A stretch of DNA of 64,000 nt from Alligator mississippiensis (GCF_030867095.1 NC_081824.1:347794203-347858202), one strand, 5' to 3'. Counted from the stretch's first letter, positions 1-11,027 are shown. Numbers and translations: made by a program. Notes: generated by a model not told the origin, from the letters alone.

Positions 1-1139
1 TTTCTTTCTGTCATTACAAAGTATCAGAAACAAGAACAATAATGAGTTAATATAAAACAATGACAACAAAAAACCCCATAGCAGCCAGGACAAAGCCTTC
101 TACAGAGAGAGGCCATAGGCAACATATGTCCATATCCAAATATCTGCTCACTCTGCTTACTGTGGAACAGGGTCTCCCAGGCCAGCGCACATGGGCAATT
201 TTGAATACAACAGTAGGTCTGGGCCAGGGAGTGGTCACTAAATCCATGTTTATACACAAGTGATCTACAGCTGCCATTATAACCACACCTTGGCCTCTTG
301 TTACAGGGGTGTTTCATGTCCTCAGCCACCTACTTTCTATTGGGTAGAGTTTGAAATTATTTGAGTTTATGCTGAATAAGCCAGTTTTCTTCATATGAAT
401 ATAAATGTGTTGGAAAAAATCCAGTGTTTGTCTATATCCCATGCCCTCCACTATGAAGAGTGCCCATAATCCAGCACATCCTGCCCACCTGCTCCTCAAA
501 CTTGAAAATGCAGTGAGAAAGTCCCTTCAAGGCAACCCCATACAGCTGCTCTGAAGCATACTGTAAACTGAGATCTGACAGCAGACCTGGGGAGCACCCC
601 CAGAATCCCTTATCTTCATATTTCTGGGCATGGTGTGTGTGAACAGGAGCAGTCGGACAGGGCCTGGTTGAGAGTGAGTCTTTCCAGCAGTTTTGGTGTA
701 GACACTCCATTTAAAAAAAAAAAAGCCCTAAGAGGCTGGAAAATACTGTTCCTAAAGAGTTGCTAAAAGGGTTAAGGGACAAATATTGACAGAATAGACT
801 TGTCTATGCTAGGCTGCCACTGGCTGCCAGAATTTCAGGCAACAGACAGCAGTTGCTACTGCCAGGCTGATAGAGCATGTGTGTCCCCTCTATTCACTTC
901 AGGTTCCTCAGTGTGGCTCCAGTACAACAGTTGTGCTTCCAGAGTGCAAAGCTCCCAGATGAACAGTGCCAGGTCAGTCCATGGGCCAGATCCAGTCCAT
1001 GTGCCCAACCTGGTGCACAATACTGGCCCAGCGGGAGCCCAATCCAGCTATGCAGGAACAACACAGCTGCAGCCCAATTCAGCTGAGCAAGCCAGCCATG
1101 CAGCAACAGCCTAGGTAGTACCCTAGGTAGCCATGCAGA
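1..1139. other. Intergenic, no recognised gene
   Basis: No open reading frame here has a recognisable domain. The stretch is unique-looking sequence with an A-run near 711-724. From about 780 it becomes GC-richer, with GGCCAGAT-type words like those inside hAT elements elsewhere in the window, so the last 350 bases may belong to the hAT remnant that follows. Confidence 0.5.
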
Positions 1140-1277
1140 GCTTGGAAATTTGGTGATGGGGGAGTGGCGGCAGTGTTAATTGCCTTTTCTCCCCTGCTGC
1201 CAGATTTCCAGACTCATGGGGAGACATGTCTTCATAGGCCAGATCTGGCCTGCAGGCCAGGGGTTGAAAACCCCCAA
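1140..1277 (+). mobile_element. hAT-like element remnant (right end)
   Basis: The segment carries GGCAGTGTTAATTG and CTCCCC followed by an ATGGGG word, in the same order as the hAT element at 12,077-12,310. It ends in GGGGTTGAAAACCCCC, which resembles a hAT terminal repeat. The left boundary is not visible and no 8-bp target duplication was found, so this is a degraded copy. Assignment is by resemblance only. Confidence 0.4.
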
Positions 1278-1461
1278 CGTAGTCTGGTATCTTATCTCCA
1301 TAAATGCTTCAGAGAAGGAGGGGTGTGATTATAACTGCACTTAGTTTCTTGCAACTGAAGGCATGAATGTACTTACAAATACATACTTATAATTCCTATA
1401 GTATGGTTAGGTACTCTTAGGGTGCATTTATACAAGATGCTTTAAGGTGCATTAACCTAAA

Positions 1462-2502
1462 TTGGGGTGGGCAATTATTTTGGGCGGAGGGCCACTTACT
1501 GAGTTTTGGCAAGCTGTTGAGGGCTGCATGGGTAGCCCCACCCCTTGACAGGTGCCCCACCCCCTGGTTGCCATCTTGGGACCAGAAGTCCCACCCCCTA
1601 ACCCCTGACCTTTGCCACCAGAAGTCCCTCCCCTTGCCCCCAAAAATACTCCTTTCAGCAAGGGGTTTTGCCATCTCAGAACAAGAAAAATACCAAATCA
1701 TATTCTAAAAATCCAACATCTACAACATTCATTAATTTGATTAAAAAATATTTTTGTCCTGATTTACATGTGTTTGTGTAGTGTACACAGAGGTGATCGC
1801 ACTGTAGCTTAAAATGAAGTCTGACTCTCATATTCTGTGTGGGGTGGGGGGGCATGGGGGTGGGTATAGGTTTGTGGGGGCTGTAGGTGTGTTGCATGTG
1901 GAGTGTGGGGAGGTGTGGATGTGTGTGGGAGGCTTTGTAGGGGGTGGGTAGGTGTGTGAGGTGTGGGGTGAGGAGCATGTGTGTGGGGATATGTGGGGTG
2001 TGGGTGGGTATGGGGTCTGTGGGGGGTTGTGTGTTGGGGAGGGTGGCTGGGGTGCGTGGGAGGGGGTCTGCGTGTATGGCAGTATGAGGGGGTGGTGCAT
2101 GTGTGTGGTGAGGTGTGCTTGTGGGACTCAGCCTATAAGCATGCGCACACGCACATGCACACGCACGCACACACACACACACACACACACTCTCTCTCTC
2201 TTTCTGTCTCTCTCTCCCTCACACACACTCTCTCCTTCCCTCATTGCTCTCTCTCCCCCCGCCCCACTCATTGCGCACACACACACAAACACACACACCC
2301 TCCCACTTCTGGCCCAAGGGTACCAGCGTTGGCCGTATGCTCACGCAGTCTGGTGATGCAGCCAAGGGCCACATGGTGCTGGAGCTGTTGGCCAGTGTGC
2401 AGGGAAGTCGTGAAAACAGCTGCAGCCAGAGGCTTCTGTTTGGGGGGACAGGGGTAGGAGAAGGGGGATCTTGCCCATGGGTCGTATTTTGCCCACCCCT
2501 GG
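1462..2502. mobile_element. hAT-like element nested in the composite transposon
   Basis: The left end GGGGTGGGCAATTATTTTG pairs with the right end, which reads CAGGGGTGGGCAAAATACG on the other strand. Flanks CCTAAATT and GCTAAGTT (6 of 8 identical) look like a decayed 8-bp hAT target duplication. Removing the segment rejoins words typical of the outer element's terminus. The interior is low-complexity GTGTGGGG, CA and CT repeat. No transposase is visible, so the copy is non-autonomous. Confidence 0.55.
1838..2300. repeat. GT/GGGG-rich minisatellite and CA/CT microsatellites
   Basis: About 1,838-2,115 is an irregular array of GTGTGGGG-like units. It is followed by CA repeats (2,144-2,190), CT repeats (2,191-2,220) and another CA tract (2,272-2,300). 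The apparent open frames through this block (histidine, threonine, proline or glycine rich) come from the repeat and are not genes. Confidence 0.85.
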
Positions 2503-2716
2503 GCTAAGTTAATGTGCAGTATGGGCACACGTGCAAATGCAAGTATCAAATTTAGTTGTGATTAGTTAATGCCCAGTAATGCATGTATAGCCACAGCCTG
2601 ACACTAACTTTAGTGCCATGTCTGCCCTGTCACTAGGGGGCCAACCTAAGCTCAACCCCAGGGCTCCTAGCTGGCTACCTCTCCTGCTCCAGGGCTGGCA
2701 GCCCCTAGCTGCAGGG

Positions 2717-2724
2717 TATAAAAG
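2717..2724 (+). promoter_or_regulatory. TATA box of the transposon-borne gene
   Basis: TATAAAAG sits in a GC-rich setting, about 530 bp upstream of the trihelix remnant and in its orientation. It is the best candidate for the core promoter of the element's internal gene. No upstream CCAAT box is obvious. Confidence 0.4.
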
Positions 2725-3232
2725 CCTGCAGCCATTTTATGCTTTGGGGCACACACACCAGGAGTCTGGACAAGCCTGTTGTTGTGTATAGGAGTCCAGC
2801 AGGCCCTGTGTGCTCCCCTGGACAGGGCACAGGCTGCCCTGGCCTGTCCCCCTCCAGAGCTGATGCTTGGCCACAGCTGAGTGTTACAAAGGGCTGCAGC
2901 TTGCTGCACCCCTTGCCCGGTCCTGAGATCCCCCCAGGGCTGCTGGCTGGCTGGCTGTCTCTGGCAGTAGGGCCACCACCTGCTCCCTGCTGCTGCTTAC
3001 CCCCAGCAGTGTCTCTTTGCAGGTGCTGCTGTGAAGTGCCTCTACTGCATGGCCCCCAGTCCCTGGATGTGCCCCTGTCCTAAGTAGTGCTGGCAGCTGT
3101 CCAGGGCCAGCCATGCAGGAACAGCCATGCAAGGGTCCAGAGAGTTGGTGCAAGACAACCATGTCAGGCTCGTCCTCCTCCCTGTTGAGTCCCAGCCCCA
3201 CCCATGTGCACACTCCTGTCCCAACCTCCCAG

Positions 3233-3911
3233 GCCCCCAACCAGCCCTGGGAGGAGGTTGGTGACCTCATGCTGCTCTAGGGCCATGCTGACATGCAGAG
3301 GCAGTTCGCCCAGGGTGGGTGCTCGAATGCCCACATTTATGAGGTTCTATCAGGTGGGATGCAGGAGCGAGCGCACTTCCGGTCGGTGTGGCAGTGCTGC
3401 ATAAAGGTCAAGGCCTTGTAGGCACAGTGGATGGCTATGACTGACTTCAGTCATTGGTCTGGTCATGCCCAAAAGTCCATGGCCTTTATGCAGGAGCTGA
3501 CCTCCATTTTGGCACCTTGGGAGCTAGGCCACCCCCCTGTGAGTGGCATCATCAGGGGTGGCCTACCCAAGCCCCTTCCCTGCCCTGATGCCTCTAGTGA
3601 CATGTCACTGGAAGAGGGGACCTTGGGTCTTCAGCACCCTGCTGTGTCCTGTTCCCCAGCTGCTGCACCCACTGGCAGCCCGGAGAGCCCTGTCCAGCAG
3701 CTGCCTCACCCTCTACACAGCCACACATGAGGACTGGCCAACAATGATACTGCCAGCCATCAGCAGCACGAGCTCCTCCCTGGGGGGGTTTGCCTTGGTC
3801 AGGCACTGTCCCACCAGAAACCACGGGCCGTGGACATTGGGTGCAGCCAGTTCCCCTTGCTGATAGGGAGTTTCATGCCAAGCCACCAGCCTCACCAACC
3901 CCAGACCTGTG
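3233..3911 (+). pseudogene. Decayed trihelix (Myb/SANT-like) DNA-binding gene, exon 1 remnant
   Basis: Frame 2 reads EEVGDLMLL, a TAG (3,278-3,280), then GHADMQRQFAQGG, NAHIYEVLSGGMQER, WQCCIKVKAL and a second TAG (3,419-3,421), then MAFMQELTSIL. The order (acidic start with LL, Q.QF, N..IYE..S..M.ER, QC..K.K.L, F..EL..IL) is the layout of trihelix/Myb-SANT domains of ZSCAN20/29-like and Harbinger accessory proteins. A proline- and serine-rich tail follows to a TGA at 3,728-3,730. GGTAAGT at 3,911-3,917 is a strong splice donor. Two in-frame stops within the domain mean the copy is dead. The family match is from memory of its motif pattern, without alignment. Confidence 0.55.
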
Positions 3912-4930
3912 GTAAGTCCCACACTGTGGAAGGGCCTTCCCAGTTCCCATCTCTGCCCCTGTTCTCAGCCCCAGCCCATGCCCCTGGCCCTGGCCTCTGC
4001 TCCCATTCCCTGCTTGGCCTGCTCACACTTCCCTGGCCCCAGGTTCCCTACCCCCACAGCACACAGACAGGTAAGACACAATTCAGAACTTTATTTAGCA
4101 GCCCACATCCCTGCAGCTGGGTGGGCATGGGCCTCTCAGACATCAAGGAAGGTGTTGATGCTGGTGGTAATGTCCTCCTCAGCAGTGGGGGGCAAGGACA
4201 TTAGCGCTGCTACAGGTAGTCCTCCAGGTAGCAGAAGAGGTTGCAGGGCAGCCTGGGCTTGCCTCCTGTGCCATTGTAGCTCAGAGTCCTGAACCAGGAG
4301 TGCAGGTGTGCCCAGGGCACCAGGAGGATCCACAGCAGCGGGGCATAGTGGCTTGGGCACCCCTCTGCCTATACAAATGGCTCATCGTGCCTGCCCAGGG
4401 CACACGCAGCAGGGACATGCTTGAGGCACAGCAGCGGCATGGTGGGGGGGGCAGCCCTGTGACACCTCCCTGAAGAGGCCCCCTGTGGGGAGGGTGGGGG
4501 CATGGCCAGCCCCTCACCCCAGTTGTTTGGGAGTCCCATGTGCCCCGAGCCAAGGTACCATGGGCTGGGCAGCAGTGTGGCAAAGCAGCTGGCCTGCAAG
4601 GAGAGAAGGTGGGGAGTGGAGTCCAGAGCTATGGCAGCAGGTGCTTCTAGCAGCCTGGCCTGTTCCTCCCTGGGAAGTGGGTGGGGAAAACAGGCTGCCA
4701 GTGACCAGCACCCAGTGGTCTGCTGGCCTCAGGGGAGTGCGTGGGGACGAGGGGCTTGGGTAGCAGCTGTCTGGGCCCAGGCTTGCCTAGCCAGCTTATC
4801 ATGGTACCTGAGCACCCATGTATAGCTGACCCCCAATCTGAGGCCATGCAGCACACAGCCCCTGGTACAGAGCATTCTATCTCTGAAATGTTGCAAACAC
4901 ACAAAAGCCTCCTGTCTCTTGCCTCTGCAG
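3912..4930 (+). other. Candidate intron of the trihelix pseudogene
   Basis: The segment opens with GTAAGT and closes with a pyrimidine-rich tract ending CTCTGCAG. Both are good splice signals on the same strand as the trihelix remnant. Inside, on the minus strand, AATAAAG (about 4,090) lies just past the end of a 74-residue open frame (4,136-4,360). That could mark a second, opposed gene of the element, but no known domain was recognised in it. Confidence 0.35.
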
Positions 4931-5577
4931 GGCCAACCTCTGGGTGCAGGGCAGAGGCCACCACTGGTTCACTGCCACCTACCATTGGAACCACTTGGCT
5001 GTGTTGGCTGCATCAGCGGTGTACCTGGGTCTGGACACTCCTGCTCCAGTGGCAGGAGGTGCAGGAGCAGGTGCAGGAGGTACAGGAACAGGCCTGGTAG
5101 GTGGAGGATGTCACCTGGGTGGAGGTGCAGGATCAGGTGCAGTGGGACTACTGGGCCTGCATGGAGGCTCTGGAGTGGGAGTGCCTGGAGCAGGTCTGGC
5201 AGCAGGGGGACACTGACTGCCAGGCCATAGACACCCTCCTGGCTCTGGCAGCTGTTTACATGTCCCTCACTGCCTGGCTTCCACCTCTGGCCCCACAAGG
5301 ACCCTGGGTCCTACCCACCACCTCGCAGCAGGCCCCTGCCTGGCCCTGGGGGGAGGTCCTTGGGCACCTCCTGCCCACCAGACCCCCTGGTACAGCCCCC
5401 ACACCAGACCTGATGCAACCCACCTGGAACTGCCACCCTCCCCTACACCACACAGCTGAAGACCTGGCCATGCATGAGGCCACCAACCACTGGGGTGGCC
5501 ACAGCCCCTCGGCCCACAGGGGAACACTCAGGGGTCGGAGTGCTGGGCACCTTCCTCAGGGCTCTGTTGTGTAGGCC
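4931..5577 (+). pseudogene. C-terminal coiled-coil exon of the transposon gene (decayed)
   Basis: In frame 1 the sequence is open apart from one TAG at 5,098-5,100. Around it are LLLQWQEVQEQVQEVQEQAW, then WVEVQDQVQWDYWACMEAL and LEQVWQQGDTDCQAIDTLLALAAVY. This glutamine- and glutamate-rich heptad-like region resembles the C-terminal coiled coil of trihelix proteins linked to DNA transposons. A proline-rich tail runs to a stop at about 5,575. An AT-rich, 3'-UTR-like stretch follows to about 5,700. The link to the upstream exon is inferred from splice signals and strand. Confidence 0.45.
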
Positions 5578-5699
5578 CCCGCTCATGACCCACTACTCTG
5601 AGCTTGAACACCCAAATTACTGTAAATAATTTTCTATATGTACATCATTTCATACCTGCATACAGTTTCCCACTTGTATATAGCTATAAGCAGATTTTT

Positions 5700-6359
5700 T
5701 ATTGTTGGTAGGTGAGGAGGGTGGGGGAGGGTCGCTGTTGGCTGGTGGGGAGGGGGAAGGGGGGTTCCGTTTGTTGAGGGGCAAGTGGGGAGGGATGGGG
5801 GTGGGTGTTGTGAGGGTAATAATGTGGGGTTTTTTGTTTGTTTCAAATATGTGTCTGGCCTGACAGTAGTGCTGGGCAGAGGGTAAGGGGTGTGTGGACA
5901 GTGGGGCAGGTGGGCTGAAGCAGGGAGTGCAGGAGAAGAGGGGTCAGTCAGGGCCTCTCATACCCAGTGCCCTGGCCCCACTAGCAGGTGTGCAGCTGTC
6001 CTGGGGCCTGGGTGGTGGGGACTACTGGGGCCAGCAGGGCTGGCACCATGGCCAGCAGAAGCACGGGGCACTGGTCATCACTGGCAGGGGCTTAGCTGGA
6101 GCAGCAGGGTGCTGGGCATCACTGACAGGAGCAGGGCAGAGGCTGGAGCAGCCCTGGCATGAGGAGGCAGGCTGTGCAAGGAGGGAGCTGGCATATGCTG
6201 CCCCTGTACTGGGCATGCGGCTCCTGGTCAGGGAAGGGGCTGGCTAGGGATCAGAGTTTCCAAGATGGCTGCCAGGTGCTGGCAGCTGGGTCTGACTTCA
6301 GCAAGGCTACTGAGTGCTGGCAGCTATGTGGCCACAGGGGCACATGGAAGGACTGGAGG
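5700..6359. other. GC-rich interior of the composite element, no gene
   Basis: The stretch begins with a G-rich run (about 5,705-5,830) and continues with CTGGCAG/GGGGC-rich sequence. Several short open frames lack domains. It lies between the gene remnant and the right terminus of the transposon. Nothing functional was seen. Confidence 0.5.
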
Positions 6360-6494
6360 GATTTGGGACTAACATTAGTCCCAAGTTTCTACAAGTGTAG
6401 ACACCTGCCAAAAATTGCTTAATGCACATAATGTGCATTAAATTTAGTCACACTTATTTGCACATGTAGACACACACCTATAGTAGTTCCAATA

Positions 6495-6680
6495 GTTAGT
6501 TAGGAACTAAGAGCAAGTTAATGCTACAGATGAAGAAACTGAGGCAGGAAACAATTAACTGAGCCAGTCAGGATATCATACCAAGTCAGTCTTGAAGTGA
6601 GGTATGGAATCAAAGATAGGTGTCCTAAGTCACATTCCAATACTACACTCAGTCCCTTCCCTGAACTGGTTCAACAGGTA
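6495..6680 (+). mobile_element. MIR-like SINE remnant
   Basis: ACAGATGAAGAAACTGAGGC at about 6,527 is nearly identical to the diagnostic MIR core sequence. The downstream part is much diverged. MIRs are ancient tRNA-derived SINEs found across amniotes. Boundaries are approximate. Confidence 0.6.
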
Positions 6681-7252
6681 ACTTACCCTCTCTTCATTCA
6701 GCTCTCCTATGGAGATTCCCTTCTCATGCGACACCCAGAGGAAATGAGTCAACCAATTCATTCTCATTCTCAGAGATACTGGTTTGGTTTATCATGTACA
6801 CACATTTTTTATTAAAGAGCTAAATGCATTCTGTGTACATGCCTTTGTTTAGGAATGACAGAATTTTAATGCTGTGGCCCGTGCCTGTCCTCTCTATCAC
6901 TGTTTTGTTTTCTACTATGCAAAATTAGTAAGATTTTTTTGTTCTTGGGCCACTGTGTAGGGCTTGGCACACTTTTGAGATGTCTGTTACATAATAAATA
7001 ACCTAGGGATGAATTTCCACCAAGAGTGAAACTTACGGAAGGGGAACTGGGAATAGAATAGATCCTGGGGCCTACTCCTGAACTAGGGGGATCACCATAG
7101 ATTTATAGGAGACAAGGACTATCCCATAGAGGCCTCCACAGCTTTTTGATCTCATTAGCTCAGCAACTCCCTTGGTCATAGTTGTGCCTTGGTGTCATGG
7201 TGGCAAGGCACTCTGGGGTTATTCTATGAAAAAGCTAATATAGTTTTATACT
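6681..7252. other. Intergenic, nothing recognised
   Basis: AT-rich sequence with no coding evidence, terminal repeats or simple repeats of note. Confidence 0.5.
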
Positions 7253-7870
7253 ATTTCATAGATTTCATAGACATTAGGGCTGGAAGGGATCTCGGAAGAT
7301 CAAGCCCAGCCCCCTGCCCAAAGAACAGGAAGTCAGCAGGGGGTCATAGGATCCCAGGAAGATAGACATCCAAATGTCTCTTGAAGGCATTCAAGGTAGG
7401 TGCTTGAACCACCTCCGGTGGCAGTCCAAACCTTGGGGGCTCGGACAGTAAAGAAGTTCTTCCTTATGTCCAGCGTGAAATGGTCATGGAAGAGTTTGTG
7501 ACTGTTCAATCTTGTCATCCCTTGGAATGCTCTGGTGAACAGACGTTCCCCCAGATCCTGGTGAGCACCCCGATAAACTTATAGGTGGCCACCAGATCAC
7601 CCCTGAGCCTGCGCTTTTCCAGGCTAAAGAGTCCCATAGCTCTCAGCTTCTCATCATAAGGTCTGTTTTCCTGACCTCTTATCATGCGCATGGCTCTTCT
7701 ATGGACTCTCTCAAGCTTCTCCACATCCTTTTTTGCGTTGCAGAGCCCAAAACTGGACACAGTACTCCAGCTACGGCCTCACCAGGGCTGAGTGCAACAG
7801 GAGAATGACGTCCTGGGATTTGCTTGAGAAGCATCTATGGATGCAACCCAGCGTTTCGCTTGCTTTGCTA
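7253..7870 (-). mobile_element. CR1 LINE, 5'-truncated, minus strand
   Basis: On the minus strand this is the 3' end of a CR1 retrotransposon. It ends with the repeated ATTTCATAG-type octamers typical of CR1 3' termini (7,252-7,270 on the plus strand). Next to them is the conserved 3' UTR word GGGCTGGAAGGGATCT. Upstream in the element's direction is the C-terminal part of ORF2. The element stops near 7,870 with the rest missing, the usual result of aborted target-primed reverse transcription. Confidence 0.92.
7333..7760 (-). pseudogene. CR1 ORF2 (reverse transcriptase protein) C-terminal fragment
   Basis: The minus-strand frame at 7,515-7,760 contains DVEKLERVHRRAMRMIRG, PYDEKLRAMGLFSLEKRRL and RGDLVATYKFI, the hallmark end of CR1 ORF2 after the reverse transcriptase domain. 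Further in, a shifted frame (7,333-7,518) contains FTLDIRKNFFTVR, the next conserved block. Catalytic motifs are absent because of truncation, and frameshifts separate the blocks, so it cannot act. Confidence 0.9.
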
Positions 7871-9600
7871 TGTTATCAATTCATACCAATTGCCATAGTG
7901 GCCAAAGGAGAGGGAGACAATATGCATCTCCAAATCTTGTGTACTTATAACCTCAGAGTAGCCAGTCTCTCACCTTTCCCCTAGCCTGGTCTTAGTTGGA
8001 AATTCTTTTGGGAGCCTGAAGAGTGGTTCTGCAGAGGCAGATTCCCTTCTTCATATGGGAAAGAGAAATCAGTACCTGGAAAGTAGTCTCCACATACAAA
8101 TCTGGGGTGGGCAGTCACACCACATAATAAGACATGGCTTCTTGACCACTGACACCTATGAAATACCAAAGTGACAGAGGGAATTCACCAAAGTGGTTAT
8201 AAAGGACATAGCTCAGAGTACTGGGAGGAAACTGAATTAGGAAAAAAAAATTGAACATTGGGGAAAAAAATTCCAAACAGATGACATCTATACAATTATA
8301 GACAGGTTTTAGAAAAGCTCACTCTTCAAGTAATTGAAAGCTGAACTGCACAGAGCACTGAAGAATAGAATATAGGGAACAATTGGTGCATTGTCAGGTA
8401 GGCAGCCTCTACTAGGTCATTTCTGTGCTTCAGTGATTCAGTGTTCACAATGTGTTCTTATGTGCATCCCAGGACGTAAGACCCATGTAAGATTGGGTTT
8501 TATGACTGGCAAATACACATGTCTTGTAAGGTTCCATAAAGTATAGGTGGTTTTCTCCTTACATGTAAGCCTTGTTACTGACCTAATTTGTACACGTTTC
8601 TTTAATATAGGATTAAAATTGAACTCACGAGGCATTGCTTCCTTATCTGTGATAGCAGACATCTGGTAATGTTGATCTAAATTTCAAACTTAAATAAAGT
8701 TTGAGGAAAACCTCAGTTAAATTATTTTCTTCATCCTGTAAATGAAATGCATGAATAACACTTGTCAGTAAGCACAACTTTATTTTCAAGTGCTGCTGCA
8801 TACAGCATGATACCCTTTAAAAACACTTGAGAATTCCAGTAGCTTATTTTATAACCAACATGGACTAGGGTTAAGAATGTGCCCATCACTAGCTCCCATT
8901 ACAGTTTTAGTACATATATTTTTAGAAAAACCTATTTTAGTCTGAATGCGTTCAGTAGTGTTGTAAGTAATTTTTCTCTGGGTATCCATTTTTTCCCAAA
9001 AGGCGCTACCATGTACTATATACATGTTTGTTGTTTTGGGAAAGAGGAGTGCTTTCAGTTTCTCACCTGTTTTAATCTAACAAGGTAGGACATAGTAGGA
9101 CATTGTAGTTATATTAAATTTACATCTGGGCATTTGCATGGTCAATTACCAGAGCTGAACACTTAATTGTAGTTGCACAAGCAAATTAGGCATGGAACTG
9201 TACACACCTAGTTTTAGAATTGGGCTGGGTGTGTATGTTTAAATATGTTTCAAGGTGAACAATGACTTTGGTATATTTAGGTTATTTATAGCTGGGTCAT
9301 TTGTCCTTTGGGATCTATATTTTCGCAAGATCTCAGAAAAGCATGAAAAGCAGTTCAGCTTTGATTCCTCTTTTTTAAGATTGTGCAAAAACTATTTCAC
9401 CTGTTTTATTACCCCTGAAGTGTTTTTTCTTGCTTGTAAAGGTATAGACACTGAACAGATCTTCAACCTTTAGAGAATAGAAAAGGAAATTATTCATTTA
9501 TTTTATTGATAAAAATTAACTCAAGAACATCACTGTGGGAGTCCAGATAACACTGTTAAAAATGATTATCACAAAAAATACCATGTGTAGTTAGAGTATA
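7871..9600. other. Intergenic, no recognised feature
   Basis: AT-rich sequence. Short open frames up to about 80 residues have no domains and no flanking splice or promoter signals that stand out. Confidence 0.5.
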
Positions 9601-9657
9601 TATGAACTGTTTCATAGGCAACACACAGAGGGGTATGGAGGGCACATGCCTCCCCAG

Positions 9658-9828
9658 ATTTCTGTGCTGATGGTAGGGTTCAGGGCTTCAGCCTGGCCGG
9701 AGCCAGGACAAGCAGCAGTGGGGGCAGCAGCAGTGGCACAAAATTTCTGCACTGATGGCAGGGCACCGGGCTGCAGCCTGGGTGAAGCCAGTGCCCAGCA
9801 ACAGTGGGGTCAGTGGCAGTGGAGTTGT
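9658..9828. repeat. 85-bp tandem duplication
   Basis: Two adjacent units begin ATTTCTGTGCTGATGGTAGG (9,658) and ATTTCTGCACTGATGGCAGG (9,743). Both continue with GG-CTTCAGCCTGG or GGGCTGCAGCCTGG and a CAGTGG-rich end. The period is 85 bp with moderate divergence. The block is preceded by GGGCACATGCCTCCCC, a word also seen in the GC-rich repeat near 22.5 kb, so it is probably the interior of an interspersed repeat. Confidence 0.7.
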
Positions 9829-10348
9829 ACGCCCCTCCGCTGTCACCACTTATGCATTGGCTGTGAGCTGCTTCATTTCTTCATTATCTCAGAGGCCAAT
9901 AACAATATTAATCATAGACAGGGCTAAAAACACAGAAGGACTTAGGCATTGCAGTGCTCAGTGTTCCCATATTTAATGCTCAGGTGCATGGGCCCAGATC
10001 TACAGGAAAAGTAATTGCCTTAAGTATGATGTAGGGGGAATCTAGGCACTTAAATCCAAGGAGGTCATTATCTCACTTCACTCCTCCTAACCTTTAGAAA
10101 GCACAGTGATCCTCTGTCGCCCAGTGTTGAGGGGAGACCCAAGATCATTTAAGCATTTTATCCAATGACTGCTTAATGCAAACAATCCTGGGAATGAAAA
10201 CTGACACTCAGGACTCCCCTCTTCCCAGGAAGTGTCTACCTCACTAGACTCCATGTATAACCATATTTTCAATTCAATGAATCTTGCTAGCATTTCCACA
10301 AATTGGCACAGCTTCAAGAGGTGGAATGGGGAGTAACCACACCCAGCC

Positions 10349-10412
10349 TAGCTGATAGCACGGTGGGTAGGGCATGCTGCTGAGAAGTGAGAGATGCAGG
10401 TTTGAACTGCAG
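10349..10412 (+). repeat. tRNA-like cassette (A-box and B-box like)
   Basis: TAGCTGATAGCACGGTGGGT followed by GGGCATGCTGCTGAGAAG and GGTTTGAACTGC mimics the A box and B box of a tRNA gene at near-normal spacing. It matches the cassettes at 22,607, 22,668 and 23,173 in layout (GAGAAGT or AAGAAGT before the B box). There is no intact acceptor stem. It is best read as a tRNA-derived repeat. Confidence 0.4.
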
Positions 10413-11027
10413 AGGAAAGGAACTGAAGCCAGCTCTCATATGTCCGGCTTAAGTGTTGTAACCAATGGCCTATTATGTATTTTGTGGGCACTACTACCAC
10501 TGGACATTTTTAAATGCTGTGTTTGGTGCTGAGCTCGGAGCTGTTGATATGTAATTGTGTATTCTCAGAACACACCTACAGGATTGACCGCTCAGGGGAC
10601 TTAACAGGAAAAAGACTTAAACTGGTTTATGCAAAGATAAGTGCTGAACTGCCCAGCCTTGTTAATATAGCTGCACTTCTGGTCACACAGAGTAGAAGTC
10701 AAAGTGCCTGGGAAAATTTTCCTAGTTGCTACTTCATCCCCTACAGACTTTCAGGTGTTTTGTAGATTGAACTCTTGAACTTCAGGGCCTAAATTCTGCT
10801 TAAGTCCCACTTTAAGTCTCTGTAGATGTGGACCTTAAGTTCTTATATATGACTTTTCAGCTACAGATTTCTAAGGACTTTATAGAAGAAGCAAGTCTCA
10901 TTGCTGTCATTTTACAGGTGACACAGAGCCATTAAACAAGGTGTCTGTCATTAAATATGACAGGTGAGCAACTCAGCTATAAATACATTCCTTGAGTCTG
11001 AATCGCAATCTAATGTTCCATCCATTG

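Larger units (their letters stand above)
1418..6478 (+). mobile_element. Composite DNA transposon carrying a decayed trihelix gene
   Basis: The right end, read inward, begins GGTGTGTGTCTACATG. It is followed by subterminal TGCAAATAAGTG, AAATTTAATGCAC and TGCATTAAG words. The left side has GGGTGCATTTATACAAGATG at 1,418 and GGGCACACGTGCAAATGC at 2,524, with TGCATTAA and AAATTTAG words in matching order. Either could be the true left terminus. The interior is GC-rich and holds a TATA box (2,717), a trihelix-like coding remnant (about 3,250-3,730), a candidate intron (3,912-4,930), a coiled-coil exon (to 5,574) and an AT-rich 3' tail. A hAT element interrupts the left terminal region. Similar ends occur on short elements at 29.3, 38.8, 52.3 and 54.2 kb. 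Harbinger-type transposons carry Myb/trihelix accessory genes, which suggests that class, but no transposase was recognised and no clean target duplication was found. Confidence 0.5.

Noticed and set aside
1676..2457. Long proline/threonine/histidine-rich and glycine-rich open frames on both strands
   Set aside because: They run through GT-rich minisatellite and CA/CT microsatellite sequence; composition is dictated by the repeat and no domain is present.
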